A DNA stretch of 64,000 bases, taken from Myxococcaceae bacterium. GTDB lineage: Bacteria; Myxococcota; Myxococcia; Myxococcales; Myxococcaceae. The position numbers and the translations under genes are program-made. The stretch covers positions 1 through 64,000 of the forward strand of contig JAEUJP010000511.1 in the NCBI GenBank assembly GCA_016793725.1. Direction: 5' to 3'. Below, piece by piece: positions 20,501-27,708 of the stretch (within the stretch, counting starts at the first letter, position 1; each line of letters starts with the position of its first letter). The notes below the pieces were generated by a model, which saw nothing but the letters and a program-made list of their open reading frames with translations, was not told the origin of the DNA and did no database searches.

Positions 20501-21152
20501 GGGCGGCCTGACCGTAGCGCAGCGCCGCGCGCGACGGGTCGCCGAGCCGCTCGGCCCAGAGGCGTGCGCGCCGCAGCGCCGTGCGTGACGCCGCGCGGAG
20601 CTTGCCGCGGCGGTGGTTCTCGCGGGTCTCGCGCTCGAGCGACGCGTCGAGCTCGTCCCACCGCTCTTCACGCTCGAGCAGCGCGTTCAGCACGAACCGC
20701 GCGCGGCGGTCGCTCGGGGCCTCGGCGAGCAGCACGACCAGCCGCTCGCGGGCCGCCTCGAGGTCGTCCGAGCGCCGGTGCAGCCGCGCCAGCGCGCGCA
20801 AGATGCCGCCGCGCTCGTCGTCGTCGGCGTCGCTGACGGCGTCAGAGATGATGGTCAGTGCGGGGGCGGTCGTGCCGGCGAGCAGCGCGACGCGGGCGAG
20901 CGAGGCGGCGAGCCGCGCCGTGAGCGGCCCCTCGCGCGTGGCGCGCACGAGCTCTGAGAAGGCGCGGGCGGCCGAGCCTTCGCGCAAGAGGCGCGCCGAG
21001 ATCGACAGGTGCATGTCGACCATGAGCCGTGTCTCGTCGGTGAGGCCCTCGGGCACGACGATCGGCACGGTCTCGTGGCGCACGTCTTCGTGCAGCGGTT
21101 CACCTTCGATGACGGCCTGCAGCTCCGTCTCGGTCTGTCGCTCGCCGGGCAT
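17574..21152 (-). CDS. Large TPR-rich protein
   Basis: 1192 residues, ATG 21152. The first two-thirds are helical repeats of TPR character, with many Ala/Leu/Arg-rich helix pairs such as LEAARERLVVLLAEAPSDRR and DAWLVLSDRFLKHNLPEEAA. A strongly acidic, low-complexity linker (DELPEDELPDDEWPEDD) follows at about residues 770-840. A compact C-terminal domain contains LSQDNGPPFSLIHTTEPKLL and ELRFFAGRALFTQNPDLLAL. No signal peptide or membrane segment was seen, so it is probably a cytoplasmic scaffold. Only 28 bp separate it from the divergent glycosyltransferase gene. Function unknown. Confidence 0.8.
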   Translation of the reverse strand: MPGERQTETELQAVIEGEPLHEDVRHETVPIVVPEGLTDETRLMVDMHLSISARLLREGSAARAFSELVRATREGPLTARLAASLARVALLAGTTAPALTIISDAVSDADDDERGGILRALARLHRRSDDLEAARERLVVLLAEAPSDRRARFVLNALLEREERWDELDASLERETRENHRRGKLRAASRTALRRARLWAERLGDPSRAALRYGQAAQYAAQADDFEGAFLLRLLWLRALHQSQAPKNVIEEAIDLSLDAGDAVGRADRVEALIQELGLRAVPGVPIKPALIDPSRRHSTQVELMAVAEAVVTKGKPEVAAILAAAVQEAPEPLALRKLEAHYVARGAWRDLAQLYRKNAESAPSTQAKLGELAKLAELLESELHDGAGAAKVYAEMVALGDGRAVAEQVRLLNAQKDVKGVRAALDESVQRAVDPKLRADALVMRADDALLRREIEAAKRDFAEALQLVPLHAAAAAGLAELEAPAGKAGSVQTLLAALKAMPKRKPGRAELYRRLARLADHPLKESKLAREAWGEVLAELPEDEEALGRLPDLCRAAGDEVQLENVLKALLKREPRGARARKAHLELVSLLERAGRRDEALEALKAAVRFEPGNRDAWLVLSDRFLKHNLPEEAAWALEHGATATESPVERMRLWMRLARVAREKLKDDAKANAFESRAEKLKRELATEMPEGPLAGTLEVPKLREGGRVTGKPKTPFDAVADDLDLLPLAARPVPTVGARPSRMTEANLPSVIVSAEAAEEDDDWEGSTAEKAPADAEALAALEDELPEDELPDDEWPEDDVSVEEAMSGIDDVVEIGTTDIEPPSAEWVAPVGFAVPPLPAHYTHKAHVPAPSPPRKTAEVPIELGDPSSPVPPSLVMSPTKVLGDERKALFERVRANPLDPDGYKLLAEHFDHAGDPTRSSLMLEIGLALEGDPNAAPRAPRLILSATDRAGLKHPSLRGEAGELLGMTGVALCRLFPARSVPREELRLDSGRGAKAAADALLIAVRILGLRAPDVYLSQDNGPPFSLIHTTEPKLLVGKLAVRKELPEAELRFFAGRALFTQNPDLLALRSLRKEQLAHGVQVLGQAMLGRGVNVEARVVRDAIPQRLFERVKQLYEKNVRKIEVQKLQEGARHSANRAGLVVCGGIAPALAALRAKKALESEILEVIRFAASERYLGLRGRRLAG

Positions 21153-21180
21153 CGAAAGGAAGTGGCGCTAGTCTATTCAG

Positions 21181-22179
21181 GTGGCCGAGGTGCCTTCCAT
21201 CTCTGTGTTGCTGCCCGCGAGAGACGCCGAAGCAACCGTGTCAACCGCAGCGCGGTGCATTCTCGAGCAGTCGTTCGGCGACCTCGAGCTCATCGCCGTC
21301 GACGATGGCTCGGTCGACGCCACGCGGGCGCGGCTGCTCGAGCTGGCTGACGCGCGAGTCAAGGTGCTCGACGGCGGGGGCAGGGGGCTGGTGCACGCGC
21401 TGAACCTGGCGCTGGGCCACGCGAGGGGCCGATGGGTGGCGCGAATGGACGCCGACGACGAGTGCCATCGCAGCCGGCTCGAGCTCAGCCTCGCGAAGCT
21501 GAACGCCGAGCCAAAGCTCGTGGGGGTCGGCACGCAGGTCGAGATCTTTCGCGACGACCGGCCCGTCAGCCCGAACCTCGCGGCGTACGGCGCGTGGCTG
21601 AACGGGCTGACCGACCCTGCCCTGCTGTACCGCGACCGGTTCGTCGAGAGCCCGCTGTGCCACGGCAGCGTGCTGCTCGAGCGTGCGGCGCTCGAGCGCG
21701 TCGGCGGGTGGGCAGACGGCGACTTCCCCGAAGACTGGGAGCTGTGGCTGAGGCTGCTCGAGGGCGGCGCGCAGCTGTCGTGTGTGCCCCACGTGCTGTA
21801 CCGCTGGCGCGACCACGACCGGCGGCTCACGCGCACCGACCGGCGCTACGCGCTCGAGGCGCAGGCCGCGATGAAGGCGCGCTACCTCGCCGCGCGACAC
21901 CGGCGGCTCATCATCGCCGGAGCGGGCCGCACGGGCCTGCAGCTGTCGCGGCTCCTGCGCAAGCTCGGCGTCGAGCTCGAACGTTTCATCGACGTGAACC
22001 CGAAGAAGGTCGGCACGCGCATCGAGGGCATCGCGGTGGTCGGGCCTGACGACCTCGGGCCGTTCAGCGGCACACACCTGGTGGCCGCCGCCGGCTCGAA
22101 GGGCGCGCGCGCCGAAATTCGCCGGCACCTGGCGGGGCTGGGGTGGTTCGAAGGCGACCACTTCACGTGCGCGGCATAG
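21181..22179 (+). CDS. GT2 glycosyltransferase with C-terminal Rossmann-like domain
   Basis: 332 residues from GTG 21181. Residues 1-230 are a family 2 glycosyltransferase: ISVLLPARDAEATV, IAVDDGSVDATRARL, a metal-binding DxD-like motif in RMDADDECHRSRLELSL, and the acceptor motif EDWELWLRLLEGG. The C-terminal about 90 residues form a separate domain beginning LIIAGAGRTGLQLSRLL, then FIDVNPKKVGTRIEGIAVVG. This resembles the nucleotide-binding N-terminal domain of PglD-type sugar acetyltransferases or a CoA-binding fold. Such a fusion is not the standard GT2 form. It probably acts in polysaccharide or glycoprotein synthesis; donor and acceptor unknown. Confidence 0.87.
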   Translation: MAEVPSISVLLPARDAEATVSTAARCILEQSFGDLELIAVDDGSVDATRARLLELADARVKVLDGGGRGLVHALNLALGHARGRWVARMDADDECHRSRLELSLAKLNAEPKLVGVGTQVEIFRDDRPVSPNLAAYGAWLNGLTDPALLYRDRFVESPLCHGSVLLERAALERVGGWADGDFPEDWELWLRLLEGGAQLSCVPHVLYRWRDHDRRLTRTDRRYALEAQAAMKARYLAARHRRLIIAGAGRTGLQLSRLLRKLGVELERFIDVNPKKVGTRIEGIAVVGPDDLGPFSGTHLVAAAGSKGARAEIRRHLAGLGWFEGDHFTCAA

Positions 22180-22192
22180 TCTCGACGGCGCC

Positions 22193-22699
22193 ATGAAGAT
22201 GCCCCTCGAGCTCGAGACCGAACGCCTGAAGCTGAGGCAGCTGCGCGAGAGCGACCTCGACGATCACGCCGCGATGACGGCCGACCCCGAGGTGATGCGG
22301 TTCTTGAACGACGGCAAGACGATGGATCGCGCCCAGTCGTGGCGCACGATGGCCGCCATTCTCGGCCACTGGACGTTGAAGGGCTACGGCTTCTGGGCGA
22401 TGGAAGAGAAGGCCACGGGGAAGCTCGTCGGCCGCGGTGGCCTCTGGTTCCCCGAAGGGTGGCCGATGCTCGAGGTAGGGTGGACGCTCGCCCGCCCCCA
22501 CTGGGGCAGAGGTTACGCGACCGAGATGGGCCGGGTCGCGCTGCGCCTCGCGTTCGAGCAGGGCGCGACCGAGGTCTGCAGCCTCATCGACGAGGGCAAC
22601 GTGCGCTCGATTCGGGTCGCCGAGAAGCTCGGCGAGAAGCTCATCGGGCCGATACGTGTCACGTCGTTCGACTGCCTCATCTACTCGGTGAAGCGGTGA
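22193..22699 (+). CDS. GNAT family N-acetyltransferase (RimJ/RimL-like)
   Basis: 168 residues starting at ATG 22193, 13 bp after the glycosyltransferase. The start LETERLKLRQLRESDLDDHA and the acetyl-CoA motif RPHWGRGYATEMGRVALRLA mark the RimJ/RimL/SpeG-like GNAT branch, followed by INEGN-like IDEGNVRSIRVAEKLG. Family members acetylate N-termini of ribosomal proteins, antibiotics or polyamines; the substrate here cannot be told. The last 23 bp overlap the 3' end of the convergent pseudouridine synthase gene. Confidence 0.9.
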   Translation: MKMPLELETERLKLRQLRESDLDDHAAMTADPEVMRFLNDGKTMDRAQSWRTMAAILGHWTLKGYGFWAMEEKATGKLVGRGGLWFPEGWPMLEVGWTLARPHWGRGYATEMGRVALRLAFEQGATEVCSLIDEGNVRSIRVAEKLGEKLIGPIRVTSFDCLIYSVKR

Positions 22700-23528
22700 A
22701 CGTGCTCACGTCGCCGGGCACGGGCGCCTCGATGGCGAGCTCGCCGAGCCTCAGCTGGTGGGCGTGCAGCAGGCACCGCGGAGCATCGGCGCCGCCGTAG
22801 AGCCGATCGCCCGCGATGGGAGCGCCGAGCGCGGTGAGGTGTGCGCGCAGCTGGTGGGTGCGGCCGGTCTTGGGGAACAGCGCGACGAGCGTGGCGCCCC
22901 CCGCGCGCGAGACGACCTCGAACCGGGTGAACGCCTCGAGCCCGTTCGCCTTGCGCGTGGCGCGCCACCGGCCGGGCCGCGAGGGGTCGCGCGAGAGCGG
23001 CAGGTCGATCTCACCCGAGTCGGGCAGCTCGGCCGTCACGACGGCGATGTAGCGCTTCGTCACGCGGCCTTCGCGAAACGCGCGGGCGAGGTCGCTCGTC
23101 GCCTCTCGCGACTTGCCGAACAACGTCACCCCCGACGTCTCGCGGTCGAGCCGGTGCACGAGCCCGGCTTCGTGGCCGAGGCGCGCCGAGACGAGCGCGA
23201 GCAGGTTTTCGCCGCCCGACGGGCCCGGCTGCGCGAGCACTCCGGGCGGCTTGTCGACGGCGATGACGCGGGGGTCTTCGAACAGCACGGTGAGCACGCG
23301 GCCGCTCGGGGCGCCCGCGCCCGCGGGGCGGCCTGCTTCTTCGAGCACCGCGGTGAGCTGCGCGCCGGCCTTCACGCGCGCGGCCGCGTCGCGGCAGCGG
23401 CGGCCGTCGACGTAGACGGCGCCGGCCGCGATGAGGTGGGCGATCGCTCCGGCGGGCAGCTTCAACGCGACGGCGAGCACGTCGCCGAGAGTGCCGTCTG
23501 ACGCGGCCGTCAAGGTGCGTCTCTTCAC
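22677..23528 (-). CDS. RluA-family pseudouridine synthase
   Basis: 283 residues. An N-terminal S4-like RNA-binding domain (LPAGAIAHLIAAGAVYVDGR) precedes the catalytic domain. The latter shows VIAVDKPPGVLAQPGP, the catalytic Asp in [16 protein letters not shown], the central KRYIAVV and the FPKTGRTHQLRAHLTALGAP block. It should isomerise uridine in rRNA or tRNA. The second RluA-type gene at 47517-48461 has the RluD-like N-terminus, so this one more likely serves a different site. ATG at 23528 is the first in-frame start. Confidence 0.92.
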   Translation of the reverse strand: MKRRTLTAASDGTLGDVLAVALKLPAGAIAHLIAAGAVYVDGRRCRDAAARVKAGAQLTAVLEEAGRPAGAGAPSGRVLTVLFEDPRVIAVDKPPGVLAQPGPSGGENLLALVSARLGHEAGLVHRLDRETSGVTLFGKSREATSDLARAFREGRVTKRYIAVVTAELPDSGEIDLPLSRDPSRPGRWRATRKANGLEAFTRFEVVSRAGGATLVALFPKTGRTHQLRAHLTALGAPIAGDRLYGGADAPRCLLHAHQLRLGELAIEAPVPGDVSTFTASPSR

Positions 23529-23600
23529 GAAATGCAGATCCGGTGTAGGCCCAATGGGTGTTGACGAGCGCGCTCGCTTGGGCGCTCATAGAGCTGAAGC

Positions 23601-25100
23601 ATGGAGATTTCCATCAACGCCCTCGTCGAGAGGGTCGACGAGTTTCTCTACGAGCGCGGGTCGCTGCTGTTCCGCTTTTCGGCAGGGCTCGCGCAGGAGC
23701 TGCCGCTGTCGAAGGTGCACCAGGGCTTCCCCGAGCTCTCGCGGCTCGAGACGTTTCAGCGGGTGCGCGAGATGCTGGCGAGCCCCCGCACCGACGGCGC
23801 GCGCAAGGTGGGCCTCAAGCTGCTGCTGCACTTCCTGGGCGACAACCTCGAAGAGGTGAAGAGCGCTCCGTCGCACGAGATCATCGCGCAGCTGCTGGCG
23901 ACGGCCCCCGTGAACGCGGGCTCGGGCACGCTGCCGCTGGGCGAGGCGCTGGCGCGGCTGCCCGACGAGCCGAACCGCGATCGCCGCGAGCTGCTCGAGC
24001 GCGAGTCGAGCCAGCTGTTGTGGGAAAGGCGAAGCGCGTGGGCCCGCCGCATCGAGGCGGCGCTCGAGCTGGCGCACGAGCTGAAGGCGCCGTCGTACCG
24101 GGCGCTGCGCGAAGAGCTGACCGGCGTACCGCTCGAGCCGCTGCTGACGGGCTCGGAAGAGGTGCTGAAGACGACGGGCGATGCGTGGCGCGACCTGCTC
24201 GGGTACGCGGTGAAGCGCCTCGACCCGAACCTCGAGGGGCGCGCGCAGTTTCACGACGCGAAGCGCGCGGCGCAGGCCCCGTGGATGATGGAGCTCTTCC
24301 GCAAGGACGACCTCTTCCCCGCGGTCACCCGCTGGCTGTCGGAGCTCGGCCTCGACCCGAACGCAGAAGGCCGTCTGTCGTTCGACGCAGAAGATCGGCC
24401 CGGCAAACGAACCGGTGCGTTCGTGGCCGAGCTGCGCGTGCCCGACGAGCTGCGCCTGGTCGCCCAGCCCCGCAGCGGCTTCGAGGGCTTCGCCGAGGTG
24501 CTGCGGGCGTTCGGGCGTGGGCAGCACCACGCGAACGCGTCGCGAACGACGCCGCTGCTCGAGCGGCGGCTCGGCGACCCGGCGGTGCCGCGCGCGGTGG
24601 CAGCGCTGTTCGAGAACGTGATGCTCGACGAGCAGTGGCACAAGCGGTACCTGCGCGTGCCGCAGGCTCAGGCGCGCGAGGCAGCGCGGCTGTTCGCGTT
24701 TCGCCAGACGATGCGCTTTCGGCGCAAGGCGGCGCTGCTGCCGTACGCGCTCGAGCTCTACGCGCGCGGGCCGAGCGACGCGATGGCCGAAGAGTACCAG
24801 GCGCGCATGCAGGCGACGCTGGGCGTGGCGGTGCCGAAAGAGCGGTTCCTCTACGACGTGAGGCCGATGTTGTTGATGGTGTCGGTGCTGCGCGGGTGGG
24901 CGCTCGAGGCGGTGATGTTCAAGACGCTGCGCGAGCGCTTCAACGAAGACTTCTGGCGCAACCCGGCGGCGGGCCGGTGGCTGAAGGAGCTCTCACAGCG
25001 GGGCCAGCGCGACGATGCTGCAGAAATCGCGCGCCAGCTCGGCGGGGAGCTCGACCTCAAGGCCACGGGCGCCCGACTCGTGCGAGTCATGGGCGCCTGA
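23601..25100 (+). CDS. M3-like peptidase fold without zinc ligands
   Basis: 499 residues, largely helical, no signal peptide. The C-terminal half follows the M3-type metallopeptidase plan: RVPDELRLVAQPRSGFEGFA, then GRGQHHANASR, then RRLGDPAVPRAVAALFENV and LDEQWHKRYL. In active relatives known to me these are VPDEVYLV.P.GG, HEAGHTEHFAHT and R.LGD..VTEGFAFLFE. Here HEAGH reads LRAFG and VTE reads VPR, so the two His, the catalytic Glu and the third zinc ligand all appear lost. It is therefore probably a pseudoenzyme with a binding or structural role. The family assignment comes from alignment by eye. Confidence 0.7.
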   Translation: MEISINALVERVDEFLYERGSLLFRFSAGLAQELPLSKVHQGFPELSRLETFQRVREMLASPRTDGARKVGLKLLLHFLGDNLEEVKSAPSHEIIAQLLATAPVNAGSGTLPLGEALARLPDEPNRDRRELLERESSQLLWERRSAWARRIEAALELAHELKAPSYRALREELTGVPLEPLLTGSEEVLKTTGDAWRDLLGYAVKRLDPNLEGRAQFHDAKRAAQAPWMMELFRKDDLFPAVTRWLSELGLDPNAEGRLSFDAEDRPGKRTGAFVAELRVPDELRLVAQPRSGFEGFAEVLRAFGRGQHHANASRTTPLLERRLGDPAVPRAVAALFENVMLDEQWHKRYLRVPQAQAREAARLFAFRQTMRFRRKAALLPYALELYARGPSDAMAEEYQARMQATLGVAVPKERFLYDVRPMLLMVSVLRGWALEAVMFKTLRERFNEDFWRNPAAGRWLKELSQRGQRDDAAEIARQLGGELDLKATGARLVRVMGA

Positions 25101-25117
25101 GGTCGGTGCGGCCTGGT

Positions 25118-25142
25118 CGCTCGCTCCCGTTCGAGGCGAGCG
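25118..25142. terminator. Hairpin between convergent genes
   Basis: CGCTCGC (25118-25124) and GCGAGCG (25136-25142) form a 7-bp perfect GC stem with an 11-nt loop. It lies between the stop at 25100 and the convergent stop at 25158. No T-run follows, so intrinsic termination is unproven. Confidence 0.4.
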
Positions 25143-25157
25143 TGACTCGAAGCCGGG

Positions 25158-25445
25158 CTACTTCTTCTTGCGCAGCGCGCGCAGAATTTTGTCTTTGCTG
25201 GCGTTGCGCTGCGGCAGCGGCGCGTTCTTCGCCTTCATGGCGCGCATCAGCTGCATCTCGATGAGGAGCAGCTCGTCGCCGAGCTCCTGGTTGTCGCCGG
25301 CGGCGCGCGCGAGCGGAGCGTTCAGCTCGACCCGGGAACCGTGCCGCATGCGCAGCGCCTTCTCTTCTTCAGACGTGACGGTCTTCACCTTGCCCAGCGC
25401 CACCGAGACCTCTGCTGCCGTCACTACTGCCGTCTTGCGCTCCAT
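25158..25445 (-). CDS. Small Lys-rich conserved-type protein
   Basis: 95 residues from ATG 25445, chosen for its strong Shine-Dalgarno (GAGGAGG) just upstream; a longer frame to 25526 lacks one. The sequence is predicted helical and charged, with EEEKALRMRHG, GDNQELGDELLLIEMQLMRA and a basic tail ILRALRKKK. No known domain was recognised. A 10-bp palindrome (ACAGGCCTGT) lies a little upstream of the ribosome site and might be an operator. It lies between the M3-like gene and a lipoprotein gene; no functional link is apparent. Confidence 0.75.
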   Translation of the reverse strand: MERKTAVVTAAEVSVALGKVKTVTSEEEKALRMRHGSRVELNAPLARAAGDNQELGDELLLIEMQLMRAMKAKNAPLPQRNASKDKILRALRKKK

Positions 25446-25654
25446 TTTTCTTCCTCCTCTACAGGCCTGTGTTGGACCTGAACAGCCGGCCATGTCGGAC
25501 GCGGCGGAGCCGCATCTGTTGGGCATTGTAGAGATCGAGCACCCCCCCGCAAATTTTCAGCCAAGGTATCGAAAAAGCCTCGAATAACCGGGCATGTAGC
25601 AGCACGTAGTCGGTGATCTGACCGGCTCAGCCGTGCAGTGCCGCACGAGAGGCA

Positions 25655-26659
25655 TTACTGAGGGCCTTCGTCTTCTTCGGCGGGGGCCTCGCCGGTGGCG
25701 CCGACGGTGCCGCCATCGGTGCCGGCGCGGGGCACGCCGAAGCGCTCGAGGGCGGCGGCGATGCCGAGGGGCTTGTCTTGGTCGGGGAGGAACTCGTCGG
25801 GGGCCTTCAGCTTGGGGTCGACGCCGAGGTCTGAGAGTGAGGTCTCGAGCACGAGCCAGAGGTCGGCGGCGGGGCCGGCGTCGTTCGAGACGCCGAGGCG
25901 GCCGTCGAGGCGGGTCTTGAGTACGACGCTGGTCTCGGCGTCGACCCAGACGAAGCCCTGAAGGGCGCGGGGCTCGCGGGCGTCGAAGAAGTGCTGGCGG
26001 CGGCGGGTGGTGTCGTCGGGGCCGTTTCGGGCGATGACGGGCGGAGGCAGTGGGCGGGCGTCGTCTTTGAGCGGGGGGCCCAGGGTGACGTTGTATTTCC
26101 ACGCGGTGCGGCCGGCGACGGTCTCGGTGCCCGAGGCGGTGAGCTTGAGTCGACCTTTGAAGAGGGCGTCGAAGTCGCGAATGGCGCCGTAGGTCTCGTT
26201 GCGAACGCGCTCGGCCATGCCGCGGTCGCGCTTGCGCTGGCGGTACTTGCCGTAGCGGCTCTTGGCATAGACGTCGCTCTTGACGCGAAGCACCTCGAAG
26301 CCCTGGTCGCTGGAGTTGGACTGAACGGCGTAGAAGTCGCCGCTGACGCCGCCGGGGCCGGCGACGAGCGAGCGCTCTTCGACGAGCTTCACGTTGCGGC
26401 CGGTGCCGCTCCACTCGAAAGAGATCTTGGCGCTGAACTTGTGGGCGCCGATGCGCTCGGTGGCCTCGGCCGCGCTCATGCCGAGCACGCGGCGGGCAGT
26501 CTGGGGGTTCTCGGCGACGTCTTCGGGCGGGAGCTTCTGGCTCGCGGCGGCGACGGCCTGCGGGGGGTCTTCGGGGCTGAAGATGCGCGCCTTGGCCGCC
26601 TTGTCGACGGGGTCGGAGCAGGCGACGAGCACGAGGAGGAGAATCAACTTGCGCGGCAC
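25655..26659 (-). CDS. Lipoprotein of unknown function
   Basis: 334 residues if GTG 26659 is used, which gives the signal PRKLILLLVLVACSD with a lipobox (LVAC). GTG 26671 and ATG 26692 are alternatives, but the latter overlaps the divergent start. The mature part is charged, with an Ala/Pro/Glu-rich N-terminus, then beta-type segments (SAKISFEWSGTGRNVKLVEE, ETVAGRTAWKYNVTLGPPL, GFVWVDAETSVVLKTRLDGR). The last of these resembles outer-membrane lipoprotein-sorting (LolA/LolB-like) folds, which are beta half-barrels; this is a weak inference. The C-terminus is acidic. Divergent from the DUF2058 gene. Confidence 0.78.
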   Translation of the reverse strand: MPRKLILLLVLVACSDPVDKAAKARIFSPEDPPQAVAAASQKLPPEDVAENPQTARRVLGMSAAEATERIGAHKFSAKISFEWSGTGRNVKLVEERSLVAGPGGVSGDFYAVQSNSSDQGFEVLRVKSDVYAKSRYGKYRQRKRDRGMAERVRNETYGAIRDFDALFKGRLKLTASGTETVAGRTAWKYNVTLGPPLKDDARPLPPPVIARNGPDDTTRRRQHFFDAREPRALQGFVWVDAETSVVLKTRLDGRLGVSNDAGPAADLWLVLETSLSDLGVDPKLKAPDEFLPDQDKPLGIAAALERFGVPRAGTDGGTVGATGEAPAEEDEGPQ

Positions 26660-26690
26660 GAGGGCGGGCACCCTAGCATGCGGTTTTGTC

Positions 26691-27161
26691 ATGCAGAGCC
26701 TGAAGGACAAGCTGCTCAAGGCGGGTTTGGTAACCGAGGCAGATGCTGCGCGCGCGAGTTCTTCGCCGCAGTCATCGAACGCGAAGCGGGAGGGCGCAAT
26801 TCCGAAGCTGCCTCCGCTGCCTGGCAGCCCCGCAGCGCAGCGCGAGGCCTCGCGTGCACAGCTCGAGCTCGACCGGCAGATTCGAAGCCGCGTGCTCGAG
26901 GTGCAGGTGCCGGTCGATGCCGGGGCGACGACGTTCTACTTCGTGACCCGCAAGAACAAGGCGCGACGGCTCGACCTGAGCGAGGCGCAGGCGAAGCGGC
27001 TCGAGGCGGGTGAGCTGGCCGTGGTCGAGCGGCCAGACCCCGGGCAGATTGAGCACGCGTTGGTGCCGGCTGCGGTGGCCGTCGAGCTGCACAAGCTGAG
27101 TGAGAAGGTGGTGCGGTTTCTCAACCACTCGGACGTGAAGATCGGCTTCGACGCCGAGTGA
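26691..27161 (+). CDS. DUF2058 (YaiL-like) protein
   Basis: 156 residues. The start MQSLKDKLLKAGLVTE is characteristic of DUF2058. It is followed by a disordered Ser/Pro segment and a C-terminal domain with TFYFVTRKNKARRLDLSEAQ, LEAGELAVVERPD and LVPAAVAVELHKL. These correspond in order to YaiL of E. coli, an uncharacterised protein annotated as a nucleoprotein or polynucleotide-associated factor. The E. coli version has a longer charged C-terminus that is missing here. It diverges from the lipoprotein gene and converges with the Cys-rich repeat gene 6 bp away. Confidence 0.85.
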   Translation: MQSLKDKLLKAGLVTEADAARASSSPQSSNAKREGAIPKLPPLPGSPAAQREASRAQLELDRQIRSRVLEVQVPVDAGATTFYFVTRKNKARRLDLSEAQAKRLEAGELAVVERPDPGQIEHALVPAAVAVELHKLSEKVVRFLNHSDVKIGFDAE

Positions 27162-27167
27162 CTTGCT

Positions 27168-27698
27168 TCAGCAGCTGAGGTCGCACTCGCAGAACTCCGT
27201 AACGCACTGACCGGTAGGGCACTCGACCGGAGTCGGCGGATTGCATCGATTCGGGAAGAAGCCGCCGCCTGCCGTCGCTCCACCGCCTGCCGTCGCTCCA
27301 CCGCCTGCCGTCGCTCCACCGCCCGTCGCTCCACCGCCCGCCGTCGCTCCACCGCCCGCAGTCGCGCCACCGCCCGCAGTCGCTCCACCGCCCGCCGTCG
27401 TTCCACCGCCCGCCGTCGCTCCACCGCCCGCAGTCGCTCCACCGCCCGCCGTCGCTCCACCGCCCGCAGTCGCTCCACCGCCCGCAGTCGCTCCACCGCC
27501 CGCCGTCGCTCCACCGCCAGCCGTATCGTGTCCGCCGGCAGTCGCCACACCACCGGCGGCTCCGGCATCTGTCGAATGACAGAGCCCCTCTCGACAGAAG
27601 CCTCCGGCAGGGCAATCTCGATTGAACCGGCACTCGATGGGCGAGCACCCTGCACTCAGCCCCAACCAGACCGGAGCAACCCCCAGTAACTCCCGAAT
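27168..27698 (-). CDS. Cys-rich repeat lipoprotein, last gene of RiPP-like cluster
   Basis: The frame encodes a Cys-rich head (CRFNRDCPAGGFCREGLC), about 15 units of a GGGATA-type six-residue repeat, and a Cys-rich tail (CPTGQCVTEFCECDLSC). The start is unclear. No ATG or GTG exists between the in-frame stop and the head; TTG 27665 gives only six residues before a Cys, while ATT 27698 gives a full lipoprotein signal (RELLGVAPVWLGLSAGC). I use 27698 on that basis. It begins 10 bp after the HprK-like gene stop, so co-transcription is likely. The repeat is probably a surface spacer; Cys-rich heads of this kind are common in myxobacterial lipoproteins. Confidence 0.6.
   Translation of the reverse strand: MRELLGVAPVWLGLSAGCSPIECRFNRDCPAGGFCREGLCHSTDAGAAGGVATAGGHDTAGGGATAGGGATAGGGATAGGGATAGGGATAGGGATAGGGTTAGGGATAGGGATAGGGATAGGGATGGGATAGGGATAGGGATAGGGFFPNRCNPPTPVECPTGQCVTEFCECDLSC
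27262..27530. repeat. 18-bp coding tandem repeat
   Basis: About 15 copies of an 18-bp unit of the form CGCCGTCGCTCCACCGCC (plus strand) with CGCAGTCGC variants and one 15-bp unit. It encodes the GGGATA repeats of the minus-strand gene. Units differ mainly at one silent position, which suggests recent slippage or gene conversion. Confidence 0.9.
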
Positions 27699-27708
27699 GG
27701 GTGCAAGA

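Noticed and set aside
17733-20588. 951-codon plus-strand open frame
   Set aside because: Antisense shadow of the TPR gene at 17574-21152; Arg/Leu-rich without motifs.
27262-27530. Possible CRISPR array
   Set aside because: Units are contiguous 18-bp repeats without spacers and encode a peptide repeat. No cas gene is present.
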